NCBI GenBank assembly: GCA_009926135.1
Contig: RFPL01000006.1
Coordinates: 1 to 64,000 of the forward strand
Source: Sphingomonadaceae bacterium
GTDB taxonomy: Bacteria; Pseudomonadota; Alphaproteobacteria; Sphingomonadales; Sphingomonadaceae
Direction: 5' to 3'
Length of the DNA stretch: 64,000 nucleotides
In this document: positions 26,813-34,921 of the stretch, one piece after another
Layout of the letters: every line of letters begins with the position of its first letter
How positions within the stretch are numbered: position 1 is the first letter of the stretch
The notes under the pieces: generated by a model
Seen by the model: the letters and a program-made list of their open reading frames with translations, nothing else
What the model was told of the DNA's origin: nothing
Database searches by the model: none
Position numbers and translations under genes: made by a program

Positions 26813-27883
26813 ATGGCAAAGAAAAAGACCTCCGTTCACATCTTCTATTCGTGGCAGAGCGACTCGCCCAAGAAGACCAACCTCAATGCGATCCGCAAGG
26901 CGCTGGCCGATGCCTGCAAGCGCCTCGAAGCGGCCAACCCCAAGCTGAAGCTGGTCCCCGACGAAGCGACCCGCGATACCAGCGGCAGTCCGAAGATCTA
27001 CGACAAGATCGTCGAGAAGATCGACGCTGCTGCAATCTTCATCGCCGACATCACCACCGTCACCGCGCCGGGCGCGGAGCGGCCATGCCCAAATCCCAAT
27101 GTGGGCTATGAGCTGGGCTATGCCGTCGCCACGCTGGGCTGGGATCGCATCATCCTGTTGTTCAACACGGCGATCGGCAATTTCCCGGGCGATCTCCCAT
27201 TCGACTTCGCCCAAAACCGGGCGAGCCCCTATACCTACGCGCTGACCGATCCATCGACGAAACGCGACGATCTCAGCAAGCTGCTCGAGATTGCGCTGAA
27301 GGCTGTTCTCGACAAGAATCCTAAGCGCCCGGTCGAGATCAAGGGGCTGTCGCGCGAGAAGATCGAACATGATCATGATGTCGAGAACATGCGCTGGCTG
27401 ATGGACACGCTCCATTTGCCGACGCTCCAGCAGCATATCGAGGAGCTGCCGTACATGATCACCGACAAGGCGATCTGGTTCTTCGAACATTTTCGCGGCG
27501 TCGCCGAGAACAGCCTTTTCAGCGTGTACGACCCGGTGCTGCGCGAGGCGGTCGATAAGCTTTATGGCGGTTGGCTCCAGGCCCTCGCCCATGTTGACGA
27601 ATATAATTCGACAGCCAGCGGGCAATCCCATGTCTTCAGCAGTCCCGGCGATATGCCGCTGACGGGTAAGCGCCAGACAGCATGGGATGAAATCGACGCC
27701 GGTCGTCACGAAATGGCCGTGGGTCTCAACACAATCCTGGAACGGCTCCGCGCCGACTACATCGAGATCAACATCCGGCGGACTAACGAGCGGGCCTGGA
27801 AAAACTACGTCGATTTCCAGCGGGAGGCTGAAGCGCGTTGGGACCAGAAGCCCAAGCGCCGCAAACGGAAAGACAAGGAATAG
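26813..27883 (+). CDS. TIR-like domain protein, putative effector
   Basis: 356 residues. The N-terminal 150 residues read HIFYSWQSDSP, then DEATRDTSGSPKI, KIDAAAIFIADIT and PNPNVGYELGYAVATLGW, a flavodoxin-like Rossmann fold with the E of ELGYA where TIR-type NAD glycohydrolases have their catalytic glutamate. The C-terminal 200 residues are helical and end in a basic tail. Proteins with this N-terminal pattern are common in antiphage islands. ATG 26813 is 4 bp after the previous stop. It could be an NAD-cleaving effector; a deoxyribosyltransferase-like fold without that activity is the alternative. Confidence 0.6.
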   Translation: MAKKKTSVHIFYSWQSDSPKKTNLNAIRKALADACKRLEAANPKLKLVPDEATRDTSGSPKIYDKIVEKIDAAAIFIADITTVTAPGAERPCPNPNVGYELGYAVATLGWDRIILLFNTAIGNFPGDLPFDFAQNRASPYTYALTDPSTKRDDLSKLLEIALKAVLDKNPKRPVEIKGLSREKIEHDHDVENMRWLMDTLHLPTLQQHIEELPYMITDKAIWFFEHFRGVAENSLFSVYDPVLREAVDKLYGGWLQALAHVDEYNSTASGQSHVFSSPGDMPLTGKRQTAWDEIDAGRHEMAVGLNTILERLRADYIEINIRRTNERAWKNYVDFQREAEARWDQKPKRRKRKDKE

Positions 27884-28034
27884 GCGTTTGGCCGGAGAAT
27901 GCCGTCGCTGTGGCCGCGTCGATCGGCTTTGCAATTCGCTGACACGAAAAGGATTGACTTCATCGCCTCTGTGGCGCTGAATCGAAAGCGCGAAGCAACC
28001 ACAACACGGGCAGGCCTCTGTAGGAGGGTCTGCG

Positions 28035-28973
28035 GTGAAGTCTGGTTATCTGATAGTCTTGGGCGCGTTGGCGCTCGGTGGAGCTTGGCCCGCCGGGGCG
28101 CGCGAAGCCGACCTACTCGATTTTTCGGAAGCGCCAAATGGCGGGTTCGACACGCCGAGCGGCAAGGGGGTGTCGCGCGAGGCCGCACTTGGCGGCAATC
28201 CATTCCTGGAACCGGGGGCAGTGTCAGGCGACATCGCGGATATGATGCGGGCCGACTTCATCCGGCGCGGCTTCGATGTCCCGGATGCCGGGGCACAAGC
28301 ACCCGGGATCGCGGCACCGCGCTTTTCACGATCGACGGACATTCTGGCGGAGCCTGGGTTCGGCCCAGGCTTTGTTGTGGGGGGCGCTAGCGGGTCTTTC
28401 TCCTATTGCGATGGCTCGCGTTACGCGCGAACCTGGTGGCTGCACCCGGTGGTGGAGGCGCGCCGCGAGCGCTATTTCGACATCATGGCGGCTGTTGCCT
28501 GTGAGTATCAGGTTCCAACCGCGCTGCTCGATGCGGTCATCGCGCAGGAGTCGGGATACAAGTCCTGGGCGATCAGCGATGCCGGCGCGATGGGCATGAT
28601 GCAGATCATGCCGGGGACCGCCCGGTATCTTGGGCTCACAACCCCGTTTGACGCCGTGGCGAATTTGCGCGCGGGCGCGCGCTATCTGAAAGAGCAGCTC
28701 GATCGGTTCGGGCGGGTCGATCTCGCCTTAGCGGCCTATAATGCGGGTCCCCATCGCCGGACGCTCGCCGCCGGTCTGATTCCCCGGATTCCGGAGACGC
28801 TGAACTATGTCCGGACGATTTCGGTCAGTTGGGCGCGTCTGGCCGCAATGGCGCCCGCAAGCGCGCCTGCCATCGACCGCGGGGCAATCGCCGCGCAAGC
28901 GGTGCGTGCGACCGGTTACCGCAGTGTCGAGCTCATCCGTTATGACGGGTCGAACGCGGCCAGTCCGATATGA
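28035..28973 (+). CDS. VirB1-like lytic transglycosylase
   Basis: A 312-residue exported protein. A signal peptide (MKSGYLIVLGALALGGAWPAGA) precedes a linker and an SLT domain: AVIAQESGYKSWAISDAGAMG with the catalytic Glu, GMMQIMPGTA, and LALAAYNAGP. It opens the peptidoglycan for the mating channel. Translation starts at GTG 28035, supported by AGGAGGG about 7 bp upstream. It is the first gene of the conjugation region, on the same strand as the main tra operon, and its 3' end overlaps a convergent membrane-protein gene by 34 bp. Confidence 0.88.
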   Translation: MKSGYLIVLGALALGGAWPAGAREADLLDFSEAPNGGFDTPSGKGVSREAALGGNPFLEPGAVSGDIADMMRADFIRRGFDVPDAGAQAPGIAAPRFSRSTDILAEPGFGPGFVVGGASGSFSYCDGSRYARTWWLHPVVEARRERYFDIMAAVACEYQVPTALLDAVIAQESGYKSWAISDAGAMGMMQIMPGTARYLGLTTPFDAVANLRAGARYLKEQLDRFGRVDLALAAYNAGPHRRTLAAGLIPRIPETLNYVRTISVSWARLAAMAPASAPAIDRGAIAAQAVRATGYRSVELIRYDGSNAASPI

Positions 28974-29215
28974 TGGACGAACAGGATGGCGATGGCCATG
29001 ATCATTGGAAAGCCCAGCATGTAGCTGATTTGCCAGTGGAGCCATAGCTTCGGCAAGAGGATCAGGCGTTGGCGCCAGGTCTCGGCCGGGAGTTCGAGAG
29101 TGCCGGTCCTGATGTCCCAGATTGTCTTGGCGAGCGCGCAAAACGCACAGATCAGTGCGAGCAGTCCGACGGCGGCGTAGAGGGCGGTCCAGGCTTCGAT
29201 GGCTTCGGCGTTCAT
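28940..29215 (-). CDS. Small two-span membrane protein
   Basis: 91 residues with membrane segments near residues 10-30 (YAAVGLLALICAFCALAKTI) and 62-85 (SYMLGFPMIMAIAILFVHHI), joined by a basic loop. The start is ATG 29215; an upstream TTG would add seven residues. Not recognised as a named Tra protein. It is convergent with the transglycosylase gene and downstream of the HTH regulator on the same strand, so it may be co-transcribed with that gene. Confidence 0.55.
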   Translation of the reverse strand: MNAEAIEAWTALYAAVGLLALICAFCALAKTIWDIRTGTLELPAETWRQRLILLPKLWLHWQISYMLGFPMIMAIAILFVHHIGLAAFDPS

Positions 29216-29293
29216 GGCTTTTGGTATCGCAGGCAAGATCGTCGCGCGCGACTTGGCGGAGGAGCGTTAGCCACCGGGAGCGGTCACTATTGG

Positions 29294-29818
29294 CTAGGCG
29301 CTCAGCCGCTCGGCGTTGGCCAGAACCGTCTCCTGGTGCTGGAGCAGCATCGAGAAGGCCCGGCGCATGACTTCGTCGAAGATCGACGGCTTGATATCGA
29401 TGACGAGCGCGTCGGGATTGCTGGTGAACTGCTTGGTCATGGACGCATAGGCCTGGTAGATATGGATGCCTTGCAGCTCATCGTAGAGATCGATGTCCTG
29501 AAAATAGCTGACCGTGAGCCGGGCGCGTTCCGCGTCGAGGTCGAGCGCGGCCAATAGGGCATCGCGCTCGGCGATGGGGAACGGGCAGTCGGTGGTGAGC
29601 AAGCGCCAAACGCGATTCTTGGTAAGGCCCGTGCGGCTGGCAAGTTGCTGGTAGGTGAGATGCTGGCGCTCGCGATGGCGTTCGATGAGGTTCCGGTAGC
29701 GGCTGTTGTCGTCTTCGACCGTGGCGGCGAACGAAAAGATCGCCTGGCTTCGCCTGGACGGCCATTGCGTGGCCGGTGCTTGCCTGCCCGGGCGCAATTT
29801 GGTTGAGGCTTGAGACAT
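29294..29818 (-). CDS. HTH (XRE-type) regulator beside the tra operon
   Basis: 174 residues. An HTH of lambda-repressor type lies near residues 50-75 (LTYQQLASRTGLTKNRVWRL); the C-terminal 90 residues are a helical domain of unknown type. ATG 29818 is the first ATG of the conserved region. The gene is divergent from the pilus operon, and an AT-rich dyad (29845-29864) and a TTGACA box (29867-29872) sit just upstream. A role as autoregulator or controller of conjugation is inference from position. Confidence 0.7.
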   Translation of the reverse strand: MSQASTKLRPGRQAPATQWPSRRSQAIFSFAATVEDDNSRYRNLIERHRERQHLTYQQLASRTGLTKNRVWRLLTTDCPFPIAERDALLAALDLDAERARLTVSYFQDIDLYDELQGIHIYQAYASMTKQFTSNPDALVIDIKPSIFDEVMRRAFSMLLQHQETVLANAERLSA

Positions 29819-29844
29819 GGAGCGACCCCTGCATTTCCCAAATA

Positions 29845-29864
29845 GTTGAAATTTTTTTATCAAC
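29845..29864. promoter_or_regulatory. AT-rich dyad upstream of HTH regulator
   Basis: GTTGA and TCAAC flank a ten-base T-rich spacer 27 bp before the regulator start, next to TTGACA on the minus strand at 29872-29867. It is a plausible autoregulatory operator overlapping the promoter. Confidence 0.35.
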
Positions 29865-29893
29865 CATGTCAACGATTTCGATTGAGGAAAAAG

Positions 29894-30304
29894 CTAGTTT
29901 CTCTCGGCGGCAAGACGATCTTTGGCAAAGTCAGCATAAATACTGAGGCCGACCGCGAGGCAATCTGCCATTCGATAAGTCTCTGGAAGAACTACGAAAT
30001 TATTGAATTCAAGATAGAAATCGAGATCTTGGCCTGCGGGCTGCACGGTGCCCGCGAGATTGCCGATACTCGGTTCATAGTGGACCAAATAGTCATAAAG
30101 GTCGTCGGCGGTGGGGCCGAATGGTGCAGCCGTTCGAGGATATGGGACAATGTCGCGCGAAAACTGGCCAAATTGTTGATGTTAAGCGAGGTTCGACGGA
30201 TCGCTTCAGCATAGAGGCTGAAGCTTTTTTGGGGCTCACTTGAAGGCGCAAGATCCGCATCGCGTGTGCGCCTTGGAGCATCGGGCCGGGGCGGTCGCGG
30301 TCAT
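29894..30304 (-). pseudogene. Frameshifted remnant of a gene upstream of the HTH regulator
   Basis: Three minus-strand frames each give a protein-like segment in order: MTATAPA from ATG 30304, then RDADLAPSSEPQKSFSLYAE followed by AIRRTSLNIN, and, after a shift near 30170, QFGQFSRDIVPYPRTAAPFG followed by PTADDLYDYLVHYEPSIGNL and a tail that ends at 29894. No single frame has a start codon and the whole span. Joined, it would be about 130-135 residues. The family is unknown. It may be a decayed regulator or surface protein of the tra region, or it could hide sequencing errors. Confidence 0.4.
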
Positions 30305-30622
30305 TGTTGATCTTTTTTGAATAGCCGCAGCGCGATTCGGAAGCATTTCGCGAGCGATGTTGCGGCATGTGCAACGCCGGTTGCCGATTGTGCGTCCGGA
30401 GTTGCGGCTAATGCTACACGTGTTGCGTAACAAGTAACCTCCGTTTCCAATTAAGCAATTTCGGTTGCTGATTTGGGGGCGCGCTCACGAAATATCAGTT
30501 CCTGGCGCAGCAAAAACACCGTTGTAGGGTTGAAACCTTAAGCGCTGCTTGCTGCGCGGGATGACTCTCTGTTGTTTCTTAGAGCCGTAAGTTCTGCGGC
30601 TTTGGAAAAGAGAGGAAAGCAT
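30305..30622 (+). promoter_or_regulatory. Gene-free leader region before traA
   Basis: No supported gene in this 318-bp stretch. It must hold the promoter of the pilus operon. A weak hairpin AGCCG-n9-CGGCT lies at about 30584-30602 in the expected leader, followed by the strong ribosome site GAGAGGAAAG before the traA ATG at 30623. No clear -35/-10 pair was picked. Confidence 0.35.
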
Positions 30623-30937
30623 ATGCTGACCAAGATGAAGTCGAAGGGTGGCTCGGCCCTTCAGTTGCTGGCGGCGCTCGGCGTCGCGAGCGTGATGGGT
30701 GCGGGCGCCGCCTATGCCGGCGCCGATGCGACCTTCAACACCGCGCTGACGTCGTTCACCGGCTTTCTCGAAGGCTCGGGCGGCAAGATCATTACCGTGC
30801 TGTCGCTCGCAGGCGGGATCGTCGGTCTGGCCTCGGGGCGGTTCAGCCTCGGCCAGGTCGCGATCCCGGTCGGGGTGGGCGTCGGCGCCGGCACCGGGGT
30901 TCCGATCGTCACGGCCGCCGTCACGGCGACGATCTGA
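30623..30937 (+). CDS. traA: F-type conjugative pilin TraA
   Basis: A 104-residue prepilin. A long signal sequence (MLTKMKSKGGSALQLLAALG to about residue 32, cut after AYA) is followed by a mature protein of about 70 residues with two hydrophobic helices (ITVLSLAGGIVGLASG and VAIPVGVGVGAGTGVPIVTA), the layout of F-type pilins. ATG 30623 has GAGAGGAAAG in front; an earlier start at 30572 lacks one. It is the first gene of the main tra operon and is followed by a strong stem-loop that may set its high expression. Confidence 0.8.
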   Translation: MLTKMKSKGGSALQLLAALGVASVMGAGAAYAGADATFNTALTSFTGFLEGSGGKIITVLSLAGGIVGLASGRFSLGQVAIPVGVGVGAGTGVPIVTAAVTATI

Positions 30938-30947
30938 CATGGGCAGG

Positions 30948-30984
30948 TTCCCCTCCGGCTTCGCTGCCGGCGACCGGAGGGGAA
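30948..30984 (+). terminator. Strong stem-loop between traA and traL
   Basis: TTCCCCTCCGG pairs perfectly with CCGGAGGGGAA across a 15-base loop, 11 bp after the pilin stop. No U-run follows, so it is more likely an mRNA stabiliser or partial terminator that raises traA product over downstream genes than a full terminator. Confidence 0.6.
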
Positions 30985-31006
30985 TTGCGACGGGTGGTGG
31001 AAGACC

Positions 31007-31291
31007 ATGAACCGCTATCAAGTTCCCTCGCATTTGGATGATCCCGAGCTGATCGGGCTTTGGACGCTGGACGAGTTTCTGGCGATGGTCATTCCTTTCA
31101 CCTGGGGGGTTCTCTCGCAACACATCATTCTCGGTTTGGTTTTGGCCTGCCTGGGTTGGTGGGTGCTTCGCAAGGCTAAAGCGGGACGCGCGGTTTCCTG
31201 GGTCATTCATACCGCATACTGGTATTTGCCAGGCTCCTTCATGGGGCTGAAGGCGACACCACCCTCGCATCTTCGTTTGATGGCGGGGTAA
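31007..31291 (+). CDS. traL: Type IV conjugative transfer protein TraL
   Basis: A 94-residue inner-membrane protein. It starts with the TraL motif YQVPSHLDDPELIGLWTLDE and has two closely spaced hydrophobic segments (FLAMVIPFTWGVLSQHIILG and LVLACLGWWVL). TraL is the VirB3-like part of the F-type pore. It lies 1 bp before traE. Confidence 0.85.
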   Translation: MNRYQVPSHLDDPELIGLWTLDEFLAMVIPFTWGVLSQHIILGLVLACLGWWVLRKAKAGRAVSWVIHTAYWYLPGSFMGLKATPPSHLRLMAG

Positions 31292-31292
31292 G

Positions 31293-31865
31293 ATGGAACT
31301 TGGTATCTCCAGCGCTGCTGCGCAGCGGGTCGTAAGACAGCGCAACCTTCTGGCGATTTCGACTGCCGGGCTGTTTGCCCTGTCGCTGGTGCTGGTCTTT
31401 GCGACACTGAGCAGGGATCGCGAAGTCGTGCTGCAGCCCATCCTGGGCCAGCCGCTGACGATCAGTTCGACCCACATCGACAAGGACTATCTCGAACTGG
31501 TCACGCGCGATGCGGCCTTGCTGACGCTCAACCGGTCGCCGTCGAACCTCCAATACTGGATGGAGTCGGTGCTCGAGATCACCGACCCCAAGACGCACGG
31601 CCGGATGAAGGCCGAGCTGATGAAAATCGTCGAGGAGCAGGGCGGCTCGAACGTCTCGCAATATTTCACCATCGAGAACCTGAAGGTCGATCCCGAGCAG
31701 GCGACGAGCGAGGTCAACGGTATCCTGCACACGGTGGTCGGCTCGAAGGAGGTCACCGCCGAGGCGCGGACCTTCCGCTACGTCTGGAGCTACAATGGCG
31801 TCTCGCTCAAGCTCGCCGGTTTCGGACGGATCAAGAAAGACGACAACAAGGAAGGCGTGTCGTGA
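31293..31865 (+). CDS. traE: Type IV conjugative transfer protein TraE
   Basis: A 190-residue inner-membrane protein with one N-terminal membrane helix (LLAISTAGLFALSLVLVFAT, residues about 18-38) and a periplasmic domain with the TraE block LVTRDAALLTLNRSPSNLQY. It is the VirB8-like scaffold of the pore. The stop TGA shares its last base with the traK ATG. Confidence 0.88.
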   Translation: MELGISSAAAQRVVRQRNLLAISTAGLFALSLVLVFATLSRDREVVLQPILGQPLTISSTHIDKDYLELVTRDAALLTLNRSPSNLQYWMESVLEITDPKTHGRMKAELMKIVEEQGGSNVSQYFTIENLKVDPEQATSEVNGILHTVVGSKEVTAEARTFRYVWSYNGVSLKLAGFGRIKKDDNKEGVS

Positions 31866-32659
31866 TGGCGCAATGGGCTTGGGGCGCGATCGGCGCCGGT
31901 GCGGTGCTGGTCGCGCGGCCATTTCCCTTCGGCAAGCGCGGGGTCGGGCTGTGCCTGATCGCGGCCGGGGTGAGCTTGCTCGCAAGCCCGGCAATGGCGG
32001 ACCAGCAGGTGGCTGCGGCCGATAACGGAACCGTGGCCTGTATCGCCTCGGCGCGCGATCTGACGCGCTTCAGCCTCAAGGACGACCAGTTCGCCTCGGT
32101 CTCGAAGATCACGACCGGGGTTCCGACCGAGGACGTCAAGATCGTCAACGAGCCGGTGCGCGGCGATATCTATCTGTCCGTCCCGGACGGCTACTCGCGC
32201 CAGTCGGTCTCGTTCTTCGCGACCACCCGCAAGGGCTTCGTCTACAAGTTCGTGTGCCAGGTGCGCGGCAACGACGCCGAACAGATCTTCATCGCCAACA
32301 ATGCGATCGCGAGCGAGCGGGCGCGCGATTGGGAAGTCCGCTCGTCGCCCGAGGACGCCGCGGTTCGCCTCTCGCAGGCGATGTACCGCAGCGAGCAGAT
32401 CGACGGATTCGAGATCCGGCAGACTGTCCTCGAGCCGGTGATGGTCGGGCGCCTGCAGGTGCAGCAGGTCGCCGAGTATCGCGGGGCCGACCTCAAGGGG
32501 CTCGTCCTGCGGGTGCGCAATACGGGAAAACAGCAGGTGGCGCTGGATGAAAACGTCCTCGCGGCGCGCGGCGTGGTGGCGTTCATGACGCCGGTGAGCA
32601 GCCTCGCCGCCGATCAGGAGACCGCAGTCTACCTCATCCAGTCCAATGGAGGCCAGTGA
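31865..32659 (+). CDS. traK: Type-F secretin-like protein TraK
   Basis: A 264-residue exported protein. An N-terminal hydrophobic segment ends near AMA (residues about 25-48), followed by a VirB9-like beta domain (LKDDQFASVSKITTGVPTED, KGFVYKFVCQV). TraK forms the outer-membrane collar with TraV and TraB. ATG 31865 overlaps the traE stop by one base and the gene ends on the traB ATG. Confidence 0.85.
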   Translation: MAQWAWGAIGAGAVLVARPFPFGKRGVGLCLIAAGVSLLASPAMADQQVAAADNGTVACIASARDLTRFSLKDDQFASVSKITTGVPTEDVKIVNEPVRGDIYLSVPDGYSRQSVSFFATTRKGFVYKFVCQVRGNDAEQIFIANNAIASERARDWEVRSSPEDAAVRLSQAMYRSEQIDGFEIRQTVLEPVMVGRLQVQQVAEYRGADLKGLVLRVRNTGKQQVALDENVLAARGVVAFMTPVSSLAADQETAVYLIQSNGGQ

Positions 32660-34050
32660 TGGACGTGAGACGGATTTTTCAGAAGAAGCCCAAGGCGCTC
32701 GATAGCCAGGGCGTGCCCGAAGACGATGGGCTGGCCGATGCGATGGCGGCGAACGAGGCGGTCAAGCGCAAACAAATGCTGCTGCTCGGCGGAGCGGGGT
32801 GCGTCGCATTGCTGTTCGGGTCGATCTACATCTTCAGCGGCGACGATGGCGGCGATGCGAAGGTTGCCGAGGCTGTCGAGGGCGTTTCGACCGACGAGAT
32901 GGTCAACAAGAACATGGGCGAAAAGGAATGGCGCGCCCAGTCCGAAGCCCAGATGATGTCGATGGACACCAATATGCGGGCGCTGGCGCAGCGTGCGCAG
33001 CGCGCCGATGCGCTCGAGCAGCAGCTCGCGCAGGCCCGCGCCGCTGGCGGTTCGCCGGTGGCGGGCGGCGCGATGTCGCCCGATACCGAGCGCGTTCTCA
33101 ACGCCTACGAGACCGAGAACCAGCAGCTCAAGGCGGCATTGGCGGCGGCGCGGCAATCCTCGGTGGCGGCCTCGGCCGGACCCAGTGCCATGTATGGCCC
33201 GGGTTCGCCCGGAACCTATCGCGTCGCGGGAGCTGCGCAGGTCGCTGGAAGAGGCGGGCCCGGCGTGCCGGCAACGCCCGCGGGCCAGGCTGCGGCCGCG
33301 GCTGCGGGTTTGCCGGTGCGCGGGCATGACGTCACGCTGGTCTCTTTCACGGAAGGCAGCAGCGCGACCGGATCGCCGGTGCCCAAGGGCAACACGGTCT
33401 TCACCGACAGCCAGAACTATTTGCCGCCCAATTCGATCGCGGTGGCGCGCGTTATCGTCGGGGTCGATGCGGCGGCGGGCGTGCAGAGCCAGACCGATCC
33501 GCTGCCGGTCGTGCTGCGCATCACCGGCCCCGCGCGCTCCGTCTATGAAAACGGGCGGCTGCTCACGACGAACATCGCGGGCTGCCTCGTCAACGGCGCG
33601 GCGCGCGGCGATCTCTCGAGCGAGAAGGTCTACGTCAAATTGCAGCGCATGACCTGTCCGCAGCCCGGCGGGCGCTATGCCGTGAGCGACGTCAAGGGCT
33701 TCATCGCCTTCGGGGGCAAGACCGGGGTGCGCGGCCGGGTGGTATCGCGCGAAGGATCGCTCGTCGGCCAGGCGTTCCTCGCCGGGCTCGCGGGCGGCTT
33801 TGGCCGCGGCTTTTCGGCCAACACCAATTCGCTGTTCCAGGGGACCAACGTGACGGTCGATGGCAAGCGTCAGCAGATCCCGACCGGCGACATTCTCCAG
33901 GGCGGCCTCGGCGAAGGCGTCGCGCAATCGGCGGACATGGTCTCGAAATATCTGATCGAACGGGCCGAGCAATATCAGCCCGTGATCGAAATGCCGACGG
34001 GGATCGATGTCGAAATCGTCTTTCTCGAGGGCGTGTTCATCAGTGGATAG
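32659..34050 (+). CDS. traB: Type-F pore protein TraB
   Basis: A 463-residue VirB10-like protein. It has a short cytoplasmic part, a membrane helix near residues 35-52 (LLLGGAGCVALLFGSIYIF), a coiled/proline-rich linker (EQQLAQARAAG, then PGSPGTYRV) and a C-terminal beta-barrel domain with NLPPNSIAVARV-like sequence and GRRxRxVSREGSLVGQAFLAG. It spans both membranes and links the outer collar to the inner pore. TGATG coupling to traK. Confidence 0.88.
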   Translation: MDVRRIFQKKPKALDSQGVPEDDGLADAMAANEAVKRKQMLLLGGAGCVALLFGSIYIFSGDDGGDAKVAEAVEGVSTDEMVNKNMGEKEWRAQSEAQMMSMDTNMRALAQRAQRADALEQQLAQARAAGGSPVAGGAMSPDTERVLNAYETENQQLKAALAAARQSSVAASAGPSAMYGPGSPGTYRVAGAAQVAGRGGPGVPATPAGQAAAAAAGLPVRGHDVTLVSFTEGSSATGSPVPKGNTVFTDSQNYLPPNSIAVARVIVGVDAAAGVQSQTDPLPVVLRITGPARSVYENGRLLTTNIAGCLVNGAARGDLSSEKVYVKLQRMTCPQPGGRYAVSDVKGFIAFGGKTGVRGRVVSREGSLVGQAFLAGLAGGFGRGFSANTNSLFQGTNVTVDGKRQQIPTGDILQGGLGEGVAQSADMVSKYLIERAEQYQPVIEMPTGIDVEIVFLEGVFISG

Positions 34051-34060
34051 GAGGCGGACA

Positions 34061-34921
34061 ATGCGGTTGCCGAAAATGGTTGGGCGTGGGGTTTTCGTCG
34101 CGGCGGCGATCGGCCTGGGACTGGCGGCGCAGCACGTCGCGGCCGGACCGTCGGAAGGCGAGCAGTATCGCAAGAGCGAGGCCGACCAGCGCGTCGAAGC
34201 GGCGCTCAAGGAGCGCCTGCCGAGGACGCAGGTCTCGCGGGTCGATTGCTCGCGGGTCGACGGCGTGTGCGAAGTCACCGCCGGTTCGCAGCTGTTCTAC
34301 GTCGATCGTTCGGGTCGCTATCTGATGATCGGCCGGGTTTACGATATGCAGACGCGGCAGGATTTGACCGCGGTTCGGTTGCTCGAAGTCAATCCCGACC
34401 TGCTGGTCGGGGGTGCGGCAGGGTCGCGCCGCGAGGTCGAGGCAGCCGAAGCTCCCCGCCGCGGAATGAACGCCGCGTCTGCTGCCTCGGGTGCCCCAAG
34501 GACACTCTCGCTCGCTTCGTTGCCTGAGGCGGGCGGGATTGTCTGGGGTAACCCGGGGGGACAAACGGTCACGGTCTTCAGCGATTTCCGCTGCGGCTAT
34601 TGCCGCGCGCTGTCGGGCGTCCTCGACCAGATGGGGGTCAAAGTGATCGAGCGGCCGATCTCGATCCTCGGCAGCCGCGCGCTCGCCGAACAGGTGTTCT
34701 GCGCCTCGGATCGCCGGCGCGCGGTCAAGCAGGCCTATGCCGGGGAAGCGATCACCGAGACGCGCAGCTGCGATGCTTCGGCGCTCGACGCGAACGAGCG
34801 CTTCGCCCGCGAACACGGCCTGTCGGGTACGCCGGTGATTGTCCGCTCGGACGGCGCGGTGATCGAGGGCTTCCGCCCGCGCGAAGCCCTCGCCGCCTGG
34901 CTGAAGGGAGCGAAGTCGTGA
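34061..34921 (+). CDS. dsbC: DsbC-like thiol:disulfide isomerase
   Basis: A 286-residue periplasmic protein. After a signal peptide (MRLPKMVGRGVFVAAAIGLG onward) comes a DsbC-like dimerisation region (YLMIGRVYDMQTRQDLT) and a thioredoxin fold with FSDFRCGYCRAL (redox CGYC) and the cis-Pro loop LSGTPVIV. It probably folds the many-cysteine partners TraU and TraN. ATG 34061 follows AGGAGG. Such an isomerase within F-type operons is common (TrbB/DsbC). Confidence 0.88.
   Translation: MRLPKMVGRGVFVAAAIGLGLAAQHVAAGPSEGEQYRKSEADQRVEAALKERLPRTQVSRVDCSRVDGVCEVTAGSQLFYVDRSGRYLMIGRVYDMQTRQDLTAVRLLEVNPDLLVGGAAGSRREVEAAEAPRRGMNAASAASGAPRTLSLASLPEAGGIVWGNPGGQTVTVFSDFRCGYCRALSGVLDQMGVKVIERPISILGSRALAEQVFCASDRRRAVKQAYAGEAITETRSCDASALDANERFAREHGLSGTPVIVRSDGAVIEGFRPREALAAWLKGAKS

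Noticed and set aside
29846..30214. 122-residue plus-strand frame before traA
   Set aside because: Runs against the protein-like minus-strand segments and has no ribosome site.
32629..34278. 549-residue minus-strand frame across traB
   Set aside because: Arg/His-rich shadow of traB and dsbC.
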